DNA of 64,000 nt from Rhizobium sp. NXC24 (GTDB lineage: Bacteria > Pseudomonadota > Alphaproteobacteria > Rhizobiales > Rhizobiaceae). Below, piece by piece: positions 8,854 to 19,857 of the stretch. Where the stretch lies: NCBI RefSeq assembly GCF_002944315.1, contig NZ_CP024311.1:534501-598500 (forward strand), given 5' to 3'. Made by a program: the position numbers and the translations under genes. The notes beneath the pieces were generated by a model. The model was not told where the DNA came from, did no database searches, and saw only the letters and a program-made list of their open reading frames with translations. Position 1 is the first letter of the stretch, and every line of letters begins with the position of its first letter.

Positions 8854-9333
8854 CTAAAAGAGAGCCCGGACGAAGGCGCAGGAAGCAAGCAGCGACGCCA
8901 CGGTGCGCACATGGTTCCATCTCGTCCAATCGGTGAGATAGGTGCTCCATAGCTGAGCTGCTTCCGCCGTACGGCCATCGAGCTTATCCAAAGCGTCATT
9001 CAAAGGAACGTTGAATACCATGGTCGAAAGAAGGCTGGCGACGAGGTAGAGCGCCGCGCCAGCAATCATCAGGATGCTGACGCCGCCCCGCCAATACACG
9101 ATGGCCAGGACCGCTATGAACACCGAGAGCGCCGCCGTCAACAGGAACAGTACGATAAAGGGTGAACGCACAATCGTCGTATTGATCGATTGCATGGCGG
9201 CGACGCCCTGATCGACGGTAAGACGGGCAAAGGCCTGCATAATGAACGTCGAGAAGGCAAAGTAGACGCCGGCGAGAAGACCGCTGCCGAGCGCGGCAGT
9301 AATGAGAGCGATATTCGTGATCGGATAGGTCAT
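8854..9333 (-). CDS. DUF1772-family integral membrane protein
   Basis: A 159-residue protein with four predicted membrane segments (about residues 8-30, 58-80, 85-105 and 135-155), matching the DUF1772 family, some fungal members of which are described as anthrone oxygenase-like. Bacterial members have no established function. GGAGTG precedes the start. It is divergent from a TetR-type regulator across 158 bp, an arrangement that suggests control by that regulator, as often seen for small membrane or detoxification proteins. Confidence 0.8.
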   Translation of the reverse strand: MTYPITNIALITAALGSGLLAGVYFAFSTFIMQAFARLTVDQGVAAMQSINTTIVRSPFIVLFLLTAALSVFIAVLAIVYWRGGVSILMIAGAALYLVASLLSTMVFNVPLNDALDKLDGRTAEAAQLWSTYLTDWTRWNHVRTVASLLASCAFVRALF

Positions 9334-9412
9334 GACGGGACACTCCAGATGCCGGGTGCGGCGGTTTCACGGGCATAATCGGAAAATCCCTATCGGGCCT
9401 TTTCCTACTCGG

Positions 9413-9458
9413 AATGTGATAAATTATCTTATTTGCGAAATGTGATAAACTCTCTTAT
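9413..9458. promoter_or_regulatory. Direct repeat, likely TetR-type operator
   Basis: AATGTGATAAATTATCTTAT (9413-9432) is repeated 26 bp further on as AATGTGATAAACTCTCTTAT (9439-9458), with two mismatches. The first copy contains the palindrome GATAA-A-TTATC. It lies between the divergent DUF1772 and tetR-like genes, 34 bp before the latter, and is the best candidate for the regulator's binding site. Confidence 0.55.
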
Positions 9459-9491
9459 ATCGTCTGTCAAGAATGTTGGACGAGTCGTGAC

Positions 9492-10163
9492 ATGAAGCAG
9501 GAACCGGTTGTTAAGCGCAGGCGCAGCAAGGAGGAGGCGGGGACGCCGCGCCGAATCCCCAGCCAGCAGCGCGGCCGCGAGCGTGTCGAGCGGATATTGT
9601 CCGTTGCCATGGAGCTGATCGAAAAGAACGGCAGCGACGCGTTGCGTATGGGCGAGATCGTCGAAAAGGCCGGCGTATCCTTCGGTTCGCTCTATCAATA
9701 TTTTCCCGACAAGACCGCCATCATCCGCGTCCTAGCCGAACGCTTCAATGAACAGGGGCGGCAATGTGTGGAAAGCGAACTGGCTCGCGTGAAAAGCACC
9801 GCCGATCTTCAAGGCGCTCTTGGCAGCATCGTCGACGGTTACTATGCGATGTTCCGCGATGAGCCGGTGATGCGGGATATCTGGCATGCGACGCAGGCCG
9901 ACAAGCTTCTGCAGGAGATCGATGCCGAGGATATGGAGTGGCATTCCCAGGCTTTTCTGGCTGTTCTCCATCGTCTCTGGCCTGCGCGCGATTCCGCGGA
10001 GCTGGCTCGGGTCGCTCGACTGACCATGCAACTGGTTGCAGCCGCCGTGCGCTACGCGATTTCGATCGGGAAAGAGGAGGGCGATAGGGCGATCGCCCTG
10101 TTCAAGGCAATGCTGCCCGCCGATATCGGCGCCGTTTCGGAGAGACCGAACTCGATGAAATAG
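9492..10163 (+). CDS. TetR/AcrR-family transcriptional regulator
   Basis: A 223-residue repressor-type protein. After a basic N-terminus, the TetR helix-turn-helix spans about residues 30-77 (RERVERILSVAMELIEKNG, then EIVEKAGVSFGSLYQYFPDK). The C-terminal ligand-binding half is less conserved, as usual; it includes a TetR_C-like segment with FRDEPVMRDIWHATQADKLL. It is divergent from the DUF1772 gene and probably controls it and itself through the repeats at 9413-9458. The ligand is unknown. Confidence 0.9.
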   Translation: MKQEPVVKRRRSKEEAGTPRRIPSQQRGRERVERILSVAMELIEKNGSDALRMGEIVEKAGVSFGSLYQYFPDKTAIIRVLAERFNEQGRQCVESELARVKSTADLQGALGSIVDGYYAMFRDEPVMRDIWHATQADKLLQEIDAEDMEWHSQAFLAVLHRLWPARDSAELARVARLTMQLVAAAVRYAISIGKEEGDRAIALFKAMLPADIGAVSERPNSMK

Positions 10164-10263
10164 CAGCCTCGGGAGGGGGGCATAAAACCCGCGATCCGTC
10201 TGGAAACCTCGGCCACTTGCTGCTATTGCCGCAGGAATGTCTTAAATAGCGAAGGAGGCCCGC

Positions 10264-10965
10264 ATGACCACCCAGATGACATTTTCCGATCGCGCCGTTA
10301 TGGCCGAATTGGTGGCGAAGATGCTTTGGGAGATCAAGGCGGTGCATTTCAGCGCCGACAAACCATATAAGCTCGCTTCGGGCATGGCGAGTCCAGTCTA
10401 TATCGATTGCCGCAAGCTGATTTCCTACCCGCGCATCCGCTCCACCGTGATGGATTTCGCCGCCAGCATCGTCATGCGCGATGCCGGTTTCGAGCAGTTC
10501 GATTGCGTCGCCGGCGGTGAAACAGCGGGCATTCCCTTCGCCGCCTTCCTCGCCGAACGCCTCGACTTGCCAATGATCTATGTCCGCAAGCAGCCGAAGG
10601 GCCATGGCCGCAATGCGCAGATCGAGGGCCATATGCCTGAGGGGGCGCGCGTGCTGGTCATCGAGGATCTGACGACGGCGGGCGGCAGCATGTTCACGTT
10701 CATCGACGCCATCCGCGCCGCCGGCGGCATCGTCGACCACGGCATGGCGCTGTTTTACTACGGCATTTTCCCGGAAGCCGAGGAGCGGTTTGCCAATCGC
10801 AAGGTTCGGCTTCACCATATCGCCACCTGGCGTGACGCGCTTGCCGTCGCCAAGGCGCAAAAGCTGTTCGACGACAAAACGCTCGAAGAAGTTGAAGCTT
10901 TTCTCGACGCTCCACTCGCCTGGTCCGGCCGCAACGGCGGTGTATCGGAACTGGCAACAAAGTGA
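10264..10965 (+). CDS. pyrE: Orotate phosphoribosyltransferase PyrE
   Basis: Joins orotate to PRPP to make orotidine 5'-phosphate in pyrimidine synthesis. The 233-residue protein has the PRPP-binding signature [15 protein letters not shown] at residues 129-143 and conserved [18 protein letters not shown] and [10 protein letters not shown] blocks, in the alphaproteobacterial long form. GGAGG lies 7 nt before the ATG. It stands alone upstream of the fructokinase gene (75-nt gap). Confidence 0.96.
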   Translation: MTTQMTFSDRAVMAELVAKMLWEIKAVHFSADKPYKLASGMASPVYIDCRKLISYPRIRSTVMDFAASIVMRDAGFEQFDCVAGGETAGIPFAAFLAERLDLPMIYVRKQPKGHGRNAQIEGHMPEGARVLVIEDLTTAGGSMFTFIDAIRAAGGIVDHGMALFYYGIFPEAEERFANRKVRLHHIATWRDALAVAKAQKLFDDKTLEEVEAFLDAPLAWSGRNGGVSELATK

Positions 10966-11040
10966 CGCTTTGCTTTTGCCGCAAAGTTATCTAATCGATT
11001 TACGGAACTAGACGACAGACGTGCGCTCGAGGAGGCCGGA

Positions 11041-11967
11041 ATGATATTGTGCTGTGGCGAAGCTTTGATCGACATGCTGCCGCGAGATACGACGCTGGGT
11101 GAAAAGGCCTTTGCGCCCTATGCCGGCGGTGCGATCTTCAACACTGCGATTGCGCTTGGCCGCCTGGGCGTGCCGACCGGTTTCTTCACCGGCATTGCCG
11201 ACGACATGATGGGCGATATCCTGCGCGAGACGCTCTCGGCGGCCAAGGTGGATTACAGCTATTGCGCCATCGCTCCCCGTCCGAGCACGATCGCTTTCGT
11301 CAAGCTCGTCAATGGTCAGGCGACCTATGCCTTCTACGACGAAGGTTCCGCCGGCCGCATGATCACCGAGGCCGATCTCCCGACCTTGGGGGACGACTGC
11401 GAAGCCCTGCATTTCGGCGCCATCAGCCTAATCCCCAACCCTTGCGGCGCGACCTATGAAGCGCTGATGAAGCGCGAGCACCAAAGCCGCGTCATTTCGC
11501 TCGATCCGAACATCCGGCCCGGTTTCATCAAGGACAAGGCCGCGCATATGGGCCGTATCAGCCGCATGGCCGCCATGTCCGATATCCTGAAATTCTCGGA
11601 CGAGGACCTGGAATGGTTCGGCATCCCCGGAAACCATGACGAGCTTGCTGCTCACTGGCTGAACCAGGGCGCCAAGCTGATCGTCGTTACCAAGGGCGCC
11701 GAGGGCGCGACAGGGTACACGAAGTCGTTGAAGGTTACGGTCCCGAGCGAACGCGTCACCGTGGTCGATACCGTGGGAGCAGGCGACACGTTCGACGCAG
11801 GCATCCTGGCATCGCTGAAGATGAATGATCTGCTGACCAAGGCGCAGGTCGCTTCGCTGGATGAGAAGGCGCTTCGCGACGCACTCGCTTTGGGCGCCAA
11901 GGCGGCAGCCGTTACGGTTTCCAGGGCAGGGGCAAATCCGCCCTGGGCGAGTGAGATTGGGCTGTAA
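11041..11967 (+). CDS. frk: Fructokinase, PfkB family
   Basis: An ATP-dependent sugar kinase (308 aa) of the PfkB/ribokinase family, most like rhizobial fructokinases, which make fructose 6-phosphate. Motifs are GGAIFNTAIALGRLG near the N-terminus (substrate side), LDPNIRPG, and the C-terminal ATP/active-site signature DTVGAGDTFDAG with the catalytic Asp. GGAGG precedes the ATG. It complements the frcBCAK importer upstream and the convergent pgi downstream, so uptake, phosphorylation and isomerisation are encoded within 13 kb. Fructose specificity is inferred from similarity and context. Confidence 0.88.
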   Translation: MILCCGEALIDMLPRDTTLGEKAFAPYAGGAIFNTAIALGRLGVPTGFFTGIADDMMGDILRETLSAAKVDYSYCAIAPRPSTIAFVKLVNGQATYAFYDEGSAGRMITEADLPTLGDDCEALHFGAISLIPNPCGATYEALMKREHQSRVISLDPNIRPGFIKDKAAHMGRISRMAAMSDILKFSDEDLEWFGIPGNHDELAAHWLNQGAKLIVVTKGAEGATGYTKSLKVTVPSERVTVVDTVGAGDTFDAGILASLKMNDLLTKAQVASLDEKALRDALALGAKAAAVTVSRAGANPPWASEIGL

Positions 11968-11974
11968 GGGGTCC

Positions 11975-11999
11975 TATCCCGCCCCTGGCGGGCGGGATA
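11975..11999 (+). terminator. Stem-loop after the fructokinase gene
   Basis: TATCCCGCCC (11975-11984), a 5-nt loop, and GGGCGGGATA (11990-11999) form a perfect 10-bp stem 8 nt after the stop codon. A T-run is lacking, so termination may be helped by the second hairpin at 12040-12065. Confidence 0.6.
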
Positions 12000-12033
12000 A
12001 CCATCGCGATTGCCGCGTAAGTCTATCACCAAC

Positions 12034-12065
12034 AAAAAAGCCCCGCCTGACGCAGCAGACGGGGC
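12034..12065 (-). terminator. Intrinsic terminator of pgi
   Basis: On the minus strand GCCCCGTCTG, loop, CAGGCGGGGC (12065-12040) is followed by six T (12039-12034). It lies 25 nt past the pgi stop. The plus strand also has a short T-rich stretch behind it, so it may serve the fructokinase gene as well. Confidence 0.85.
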
Positions 12066-12089
12066 CATCTTATTTTTGGTCGAAGAGAG

Positions 12090-13715
<1,626 letters not shown>

Positions 13716-13835
13716 GGAGGGGCTCCTTGCGGTTCGCGCCGCTGGCCGTCTGGCGAGGGCGGGGGCACTCTGAGTTAGTCGCGGAAACTATTCGCTTTGT
13801 GAGGGGTAAATCAAGTTCGCGCGCACGTAAAAGCG

Positions 13836-13867
13836 AAAAAAGCCGCCCGCGGATGAAGGCGGGCGGC
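13836..13867 (-). terminator. Intrinsic terminator of fadD
   Basis: On the minus strand GCCGCCCGC (13867-13859), an 8-nt loop and GCGGGCGGC (13850-13842) are followed by six T (13841-13836), 36 nt past the fadD stop codon. Confidence 0.9.
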
Positions 13868-13903
13868 TTCCCGAATGGCAGGGAATAATGACATCGAATT
13901 ATG

Positions 13904-15601
13904 TCAGTTGCGCAATTCCTTGCGCAAGATTTTGCCGACATTCGATTTCGGCAGTTCGCTGCGGAATTCGATGAAGCGTGGCCGCTTGTAGTTGGTGAGG
14001 TTTGCAACGCAATGCGCCTTGACATCGGCCTCGGTCAACGCCTGGTCCTTCTTGACGATGAAAAGCTTGACGGCTTCGCCCGAATGTTCGTCCGGCACGC
14101 CAATGGCGGCGGCTTCGAGAATGCCGGGATGCATGGCGGCGACTTCTTCGATCTCGTTCGGATAGACGTTGAAGCCCGAAACCAGGATCATGTCCTTCTT
14201 GCGGTCGACGATCTTGGTGTAGCCGTGCTCGTTCATGAAGCCCATGTCGCCGCTGCGGAAGAAGCCGTCCGATGTCATCACGCGCGCGGTTTCGGCCGGC
14301 TGTTTCCAATAGCCCGCCATGACCTGCGGCCCGCGGATGCAGATCTCGCCGACCTCACCGAGCGGCAGCGATTTGCCGTTCTCGTCGCGAATGTCGAAAT
14401 CGGTTCCTGTTATCGGCAGGCCGATCGTGCCGGTGAATTCCGGGCTGTCGAAACGATTGGCGCTTGCGACCGGCGATGTCTCGGAAAGACCGTAGCCCTC
14501 GGTGATCCAGGCCCCCGTCATCTTCTGCCAGCGCTCGGCGACCGGCCGCTGCACCGCCATGCCGCCGGCGAGAGTCGCTGTGTTGGAGAGATCGAGCTTG
14601 GCAAATTCCGGATTGTTCATCAGCGCATTGAACAGTGTGTTGAGGCCGGGGAACATGTCGAACTTGTACTTGCCCAGCTCCTTGATGAAGGCGGGTATGT
14701 CGCGCGGATTGGCGATCAGGACATTATGTCCGCCGAGCGACATGCCCATCAGCGAATTCACCGTGAGCGCGAAGATGTGATAGAGCGGCAAGGCGCAGAC
14801 GAAGGTGAGCTGCTCGGGACGCGGCTTGTTGATATAGGCCGATTGCAGCCAGAGCAGCAATTGCTGCTGGTTGGCGAGCAGGTTGGAATGCGTCAGGATC
14901 GCGCCCTTGGCAACGCCGGTCGTGCCGCCGGTATATTGCAGGAAGGCGATGTCGCTTCTGGTGAGCTCGGATGGCTTCAACGGCAGCCGCGCCCCTTCGG
15001 AGAGCACGCCCTTGAAGCTGCGATGGCCGGGAATGGACCATGCCGGTACGAGTTTCTTCACCTTGCGAACGATGAAGTTGACGATGTGGCCCTTGATGCC
15101 GAGCATGTCGCCAAGTGCGGTGACCACGACATGGCGCACATCCGTATGCGCCAGAACCTGCTCCACCGTATGGGCGAAGTTTTCAAGCACGAAGATCGCC
15201 CTGGCGCCGCAATCGCGAAGCTGGTGTTCCAGCTCGCGCGGCGTGTAGAGCGGATTGACATTGACGACGACAAGACCGGCACGAAGTATGCCATAAACGG
15301 TGATCGGGTTTTGCAGCACGTTCGGCATCATGACGGCGACGCGGTCGCCCTTCTGAAGGCCGAGGCTTTGCAGCCATGCGGCGATCTTGCGCGTTTGCGT
15401 ATCGAGATCGCGATAGGTGATCGATTTGCCCATGCTGGTGAAGGCGAGCTTGTCGCCATAGCGCGCGCAGCTTTCCTCCAGCAATTCAACGAGCGATGCA
15501 TGCTCCAACGGCGGCAGTTCGGCCGGCACGATATCCGGGTAAGATGCGAGCCAAATCTTTTTGACCAGCGGTCTATCCGAAGGAGCGGAAACTGAATTCA
15601 T
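13904..15601 (-). CDS. fadD: Long-chain-fatty-acid-CoA ligase
   Basis: Activates fatty acids with ATP and CoA, entry to beta-oxidation. The 565-residue protein has all ANL-superfamily motifs: the P-loop YTGGTTGVAKGAIL, GYGLSETSPVA, the hinge SGDMGFMNEHGYTKIVDRKKD (shown in part by this motif), GFNVYPNEIE and the catalytic Lys near the C-terminus in PKSNVGKILRKEL. GGAGGAAG precedes the ATG. It is transcribed alone. A palindrome 157 bp upstream (15759-15774) resembles one before the nitronate monooxygenase gene and may respond to acyl-CoA metabolism. Confidence 0.95.
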   Translation of the reverse strand: MNSVSAPSDRPLVKKIWLASYPDIVPAELPPLEHASLVELLEESCARYGDKLAFTSMGKSITYRDLDTQTRKIAAWLQSLGLQKGDRVAVMMPNVLQNPITVYGILRAGLVVVNVNPLYTPRELEHQLRDCGARAIFVLENFAHTVEQVLAHTDVRHVVVTALGDMLGIKGHIVNFIVRKVKKLVPAWSIPGHRSFKGVLSEGARLPLKPSELTRSDIAFLQYTGGTTGVAKGAILTHSNLLANQQQLLLWLQSAYINKPRPEQLTFVCALPLYHIFALTVNSLMGMSLGGHNVLIANPRDIPAFIKELGKYKFDMFPGLNTLFNALMNNPEFAKLDLSNTATLAGGMAVQRPVAERWQKMTGAWITEGYGLSETSPVASANRFDSPEFTGTIGLPITGTDFDIRDENGKSLPLGEVGEICIRGPQVMAGYWKQPAETARVMTSDGFFRSGDMGFMNEHGYTKIVDRKKDMILVSGFNVYPNEIEEVAAMHPGILEAAAIGVPDEHSGEAVKLFIVKKDQALTEADVKAHCVANLTNYKRPRFIEFRSELPKSNVGKILRKELRN

Positions 15602-15758
15602 GCGTACTTCCTCCTTGACGCATCATCACGCCCCGCCTTCGGCGAGCCGCGGCTTTGTAGCGTGGCACTGCTTGGTGGAAAAGTCTCCCGCTTTTCGCAC
15701 CGCTGCCGCTTTTGCCCTCACCTAAAGACGTAGAGCAACAAAGAAAGCTATACTGACT

Positions 15759-15774
15759 TTGACGTAAACGTCAA
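15759..15774. promoter_or_regulatory. TTGACG/CGTCAA palindrome upstream of fadD
   Basis: TTGACGTAAACGTCAA is symmetrical in its outer six bases on each side. Read on the other strand its first 12 bases, TTGACGTTTACG, are identical to the start of the site at 26925-26946 before the nitronate monooxygenase gene. It lies in the 360-bp gap between fadD and the PRC-barrel gene. The rest of this gap (15602-15961) shows only an AT-rich stretch near 15780-15830 that could hold promoters. Confidence 0.5.
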
Positions 15775-15961
15775 TAATACCTGAGCGTTAACTATTTTTT
15801 AATAAGTTTGAAAAAAGTACTGGAACTTTTGTGACAACAGCGCGTTAATGCGCGGTGAGCGAGGGCCTCACCGAACGCATCGTGCTGCCCGCACGGTACT
15901 CCGGGGCGGGGTCGGATGCTCAAGAGTTTTATGTGAAGCGTATCCAAGAGGAGGTGCGCAC

Positions 15962-16357
15962 ATGCATAAAGAGAGTGCCGAGACGATTAGCCGCGAACTC
16001 TATGTCAAGGACATGTCGATGCTGGTCGCATGCGACCGGGTCGAGGGGTCCAAGGTCTTCGGGTCCGATGGCAAGCAGATCGGTCATATTGAGCGCCTGA
16101 TGCTGGAAAAAAGCGATGGTCGCATCGCTTTCATCATTCTGAGCTTCGGCGGCTTTTTCGGCATCGGCCAGGATCACTACCGGCTGCCGTGGGAAAAGCT
16201 ACGCTATGATGCTCGCATCGATGGCTATCGTATCAATATGACCAAGAATGACATCGAAAAAGCCCGCCGTTTCGCCAGCAAGGACGACATCGTCGCCCAC
16301 AAGGATAATGGCCATAAGAGCCATGACTATTTCGGCGTGCCACCCTACTGGATGTAG
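15962..16357 (+). CDS. PRC-barrel domain protein
   Basis: A 131-residue cytoplasmic protein with a PRC-barrel domain at about residues 22-95 (GSKVFGSDGKQIGHIERLML, FFGIGQDHYRLPWEKLRYD). PRC-barrels occur in photoreaction-centre subunit H and the ribosome factor RimM, and in many small rhizobial proteins of unknown role, often stress-related. The ATG at 15962 has GGAGG at proper distance, so an in-frame ATG 38 codons upstream is rejected. It ends in a strong terminator and stands alone. No function can be named. Confidence 0.85.
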   Translation: MHKESAETISRELYVKDMSMLVACDRVEGSKVFGSDGKQIGHIERLMLEKSDGRIAFIILSFGGFFGIGQDHYRLPWEKLRYDARIDGYRINMTKNDIEKARRFASKDDIVAHKDNGHKSHDYFGVPPYWM

Positions 16358-16384
16358 GCACACATATAGGAAAGCCAGAAACTG

Positions 16385-16402
16385 GCCCCGTTTTCACGGG
16401 GC
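16385..16402 (+). terminator. Terminator of the PRC-barrel gene
   Basis: GCCCCG (16385-16390), loop TTTTCA, CGGGGC (16397-16402), then TTTGGTTT. It lies 27 nt after the stop. Confidence 0.75.
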
Positions 16403-16419
16403 TTTGGTTTATGCGGCTT

Positions 16420-16815
16420 TTACTGAAACCGCCCGTTCCTTTGCATGACTTCGATCCTGTAGCCATCGGGATCGCTGACGAAGAAGAAGAGGGCGAAAAG
16501 TCTTCCATCGCGATTGAGTTCAACGATCTTGCCGGGATTGAGACCAAGCTCGGTGAAGCGCGCGTGCTCGTCCCGGAGTTCATCGACCGAAACAGCAAGA
16601 TGGCCATAGCCTTCCCCGAGTGCATAGGGTTCGATGCGGCCCTGATTGACGGTCAATTCCAATTCGAAACCGGTCTCGGCATTGCTGAGATAGATCAGTG
16701 TAAAGGTCGGAAAGGTGACGCGGTCGGCGACCGCGAGCCCGAAAGCCTTGCCGTAGAAATCGACCGCGCGCGCTTCATCGAGCACTCGGATCATCGAATG
16801 GATCATTTTCGCCAT
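16420..16815 (-). CDS. gloA: Glyoxalase I-like (VOC) protein, probable lactoylglutathione lyase
   Basis: A 131-residue vicinal-oxygen-chelate protein. Glyoxalase I isomerises the methylglyoxal-glutathione hemithioacetal to S-lactoylglutathione. The four expected metal ligands can be placed: His in MIHSMIRV, Glu in FELELTVN, His in YGHLAVSV and Glu in YRIEVMQR. The start at 16815 has GGGAGG; an in-frame ATG 18 codons upstream lacks one. It lies 61 nt after the ABC permease gene on the same strand, so read-through from that operon is possible. Substrate is inferred. Confidence 0.82.
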   Translation of the reverse strand: MAKMIHSMIRVLDEARAVDFYGKAFGLAVADRVTFPTFTLIYLSNAETGFELELTVNQGRIEPYALGEGYGHLAVSVDELRDEHARFTELGLNPGKIVELNRDGRLFALFFFVSDPDGYRIEVMQRNGRFQ

Positions 16816-16876
16816 GTGCGCCTCCCTGTCGTTAAAGGCGGGGCCAAGATCATGCTCCGGAGCCGCCAAGGCTAAA

Positions 16877-17622
16877 TCAGTGCGGCTGCAAGCCGATTTT
16901 GCGCGTGACTGCGGTTTCGATCAATTCCATGCCGTCATAGATCAGCACCGCCATCAAGCCGACGATCAAGCCGCCCTGCAGGATGAAGGCGGTGTTGTCG
17001 TTGATCAGGCCGGCGATGATGACTTCTCCAAGCCCCTTCGCCGCAACGGTCGAGCCGATCGTCGCCGTGCCGATATTGATGACCGTGGCGATCTTCAGCC
17101 CTTCGATGATCAGCGGCAGAGCGAGCGGCAGCTCGACCCGAAACAGCCGCTGCCAGCCGTTCATGCCCATGCCGTCGGCGGCGTCGAGCACGGAGGCCGG
17201 CACCTGCTGCAGGCCGGCGACGGTATTTTCGAAGATCGGCAGCAGCGCATAGAGGAAAAGCGCGATCAGTGTCGGCACCGCGCCGAAGCCGGTGGTGGAG
17301 ATGGCGAGCGCCAATACTGCGACAGGAGGAAAGGTCTGGCCGGCATTGGCGATCGCCCGCGATAGCGGCAGGAAATCGGCGCCGCTCTTGCGGGTGACGA
17401 AGATGCCGCCGAGCACGGCGAGAATGCCGCTGGCGGCGATCGAGACGAGGATCAGCTCCATATGGCTGATCGCGAGACCGACCAGGCTGTTCTGCGTATA
17501 GATCGGCGATGCTCCGAATTTGGTGAGCGGTGCCAGGATCGGCATCAGCCATTCCGGCCGGAATAGCAGCACCAGCAGCAACGCCAGCGCCAAAAACCGG
17601 AAGATGTTGGCGGTCAGAAACT

Positions 17623-17626
<4 letters not shown>
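16877..17626 (-). CDS. Osmolyte-type ABC transporter permease, YehW-like
   Basis: A 249-residue inner-membrane permease (BPD_transp_1) of the glycine-betaine/choline/osmoprotectant class, with about six membrane segments and the ATPase-contact loop VLDAADGMGMNGWQRLFRVE. The ATG at 17626 overlaps the stop of the ATPase gene. The gene order (binding protein, large permease, ATPase, small permease) and the sizes match yehZYXW of enteric bacteria, where the system takes up glycine betaine with low affinity. The substrate here is unproven. Confidence 0.88.
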
Positions 17627-18566
<940 letters not shown>

Positions 18567-18570
<4 letters not shown>

Positions 18571-19733
18571 GCGTGTTGCCCTCGGATGCTGTCGATGACC
18601 GCATCGAGGATGACGGCCGATGAGAATGCGAGAAAGACCGTCGGCACGGCGCCGAGCAGCACCAGATCATTGGCCGTCTGGCCGATGCCCTGGAAAATGA
18701 AGAGACCGAAACCGCCACCGCCGATCAACGCCGCGACGGTGACGAGGCCGATCGCCTGCACCAGCACGATGCGGATACCCGTCAGGATGACCGGGAAGGC
18801 GAGCGGCAGGTCGATGCCGGTCAGGATCTGCCGGCGTGTCAGCCCCATGCCGGCAGCGGCATCGCGCACCGACGGGTCGACGCCGGCAAGCCCGACGACG
18901 GTGTTGGCGACGATCGGCAGCAGCGAATAGATCACCAGCGCCACCAGCGCCGGCGCGGTGCCGATGCCTTGAACGCCGATCGCGGCCGCGAAAGGGACGT
19001 GCGCCGCGATATAGCCGAGCGGCAGCATAAGAATGCCGAACAAAGCGAGGCTAGGAATGGTCTGCACCAGGCTCAGGCCGCGCAGAACGACGGCGCGAAG
19101 CCTCGGCTGCCAATAACAGAAGATGCCGAGCGGCAGGGCAAGCACGATGGCGATGGCGACCGAGCCGAGCGAGAGGAACACATGGCCAAGCGCCTCGTTC
19201 CAGAATTTATCGGCATTGTTGGCGTATTCCTTCATGATCGACAGATTGTCGAGCAGGCCGGATCTAAGGATGATGCCGAGGATCGCGGCATAGAGCGCGA
19301 GCGAGGCGACCCGAAGCCATGGCGTAAGCCGCAGCTTCACCAGTGCATCCGAGATCACTAGGCCGATGACCGCGAGCAGCACCCAGAAGGCACCGCCCGG
19401 CGTAATGCGCGCCACGGTGCTGCCGGCAGGCGTGGCCGCAGTCGAGACGAAGCCGAGCGTGACGATCAGAAGGGCAATGGCGAGCGTGGCGATGGCGAGG
19501 CGGACGAGCTGGTTGCGCAGGAGAAGGGCGGCAAGGGCGGTGGCGACGAGAAGGAGGAGAAGTGCCAGCGCGACGGGCTGGGCGAGGAGCTGCGTCAGCA
19601 ATTGCGGCTTGCCGGCGGCGATGCGGTTTGCCTTGACGATGATGAACGGCATCGACGCCGCCGCGAGGCAGCCACCGGCCACCAGCACCACTCCGAGACG
19701 GTCCACCCTGCGGACCGCTAGCGCATCTTCCAT
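18567..19733 (-). CDS. Osmolyte-type ABC transporter permease, YehY-like
   Basis: A 388-residue permease, long for the family because extra membrane segments (about five, in the first ~150 residues) precede the standard BPD_transp_1 core. The core has YANNADKFWNEALGHVFLSL, VQTIPSLALFGILMLPLGY and the ATPase-contact loop VRDAAAGMGLTRRQILTGID. E. coli YehY has the same extended form and size. The ATG at 19733 with GGAG is preferred over a TTG nine codons upstream. It is separated by 124 nt from the binding-protein gene upstream. Confidence 0.9.
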
Positions 19734-19857
19734 CAAGCAAGCTCCGTCAGCGCATGCCAAAACCGGCGAGGCGGTTTTTGGATAAGATCATGCCTCATCA
19801 AATATCCATGCGGCCCCACCTTATCAAAGCGGAGCCGCAGGGGTGATAGGTAAAGTC

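Noticed and set aside
13901..15595. A 564-codon open frame on the plus strand opposite fadD
   Set aside because: It mirrors fadD codon by codon, has no RBS, and its translation has no recognisable domain; fadD on the other strand has every ANL motif.
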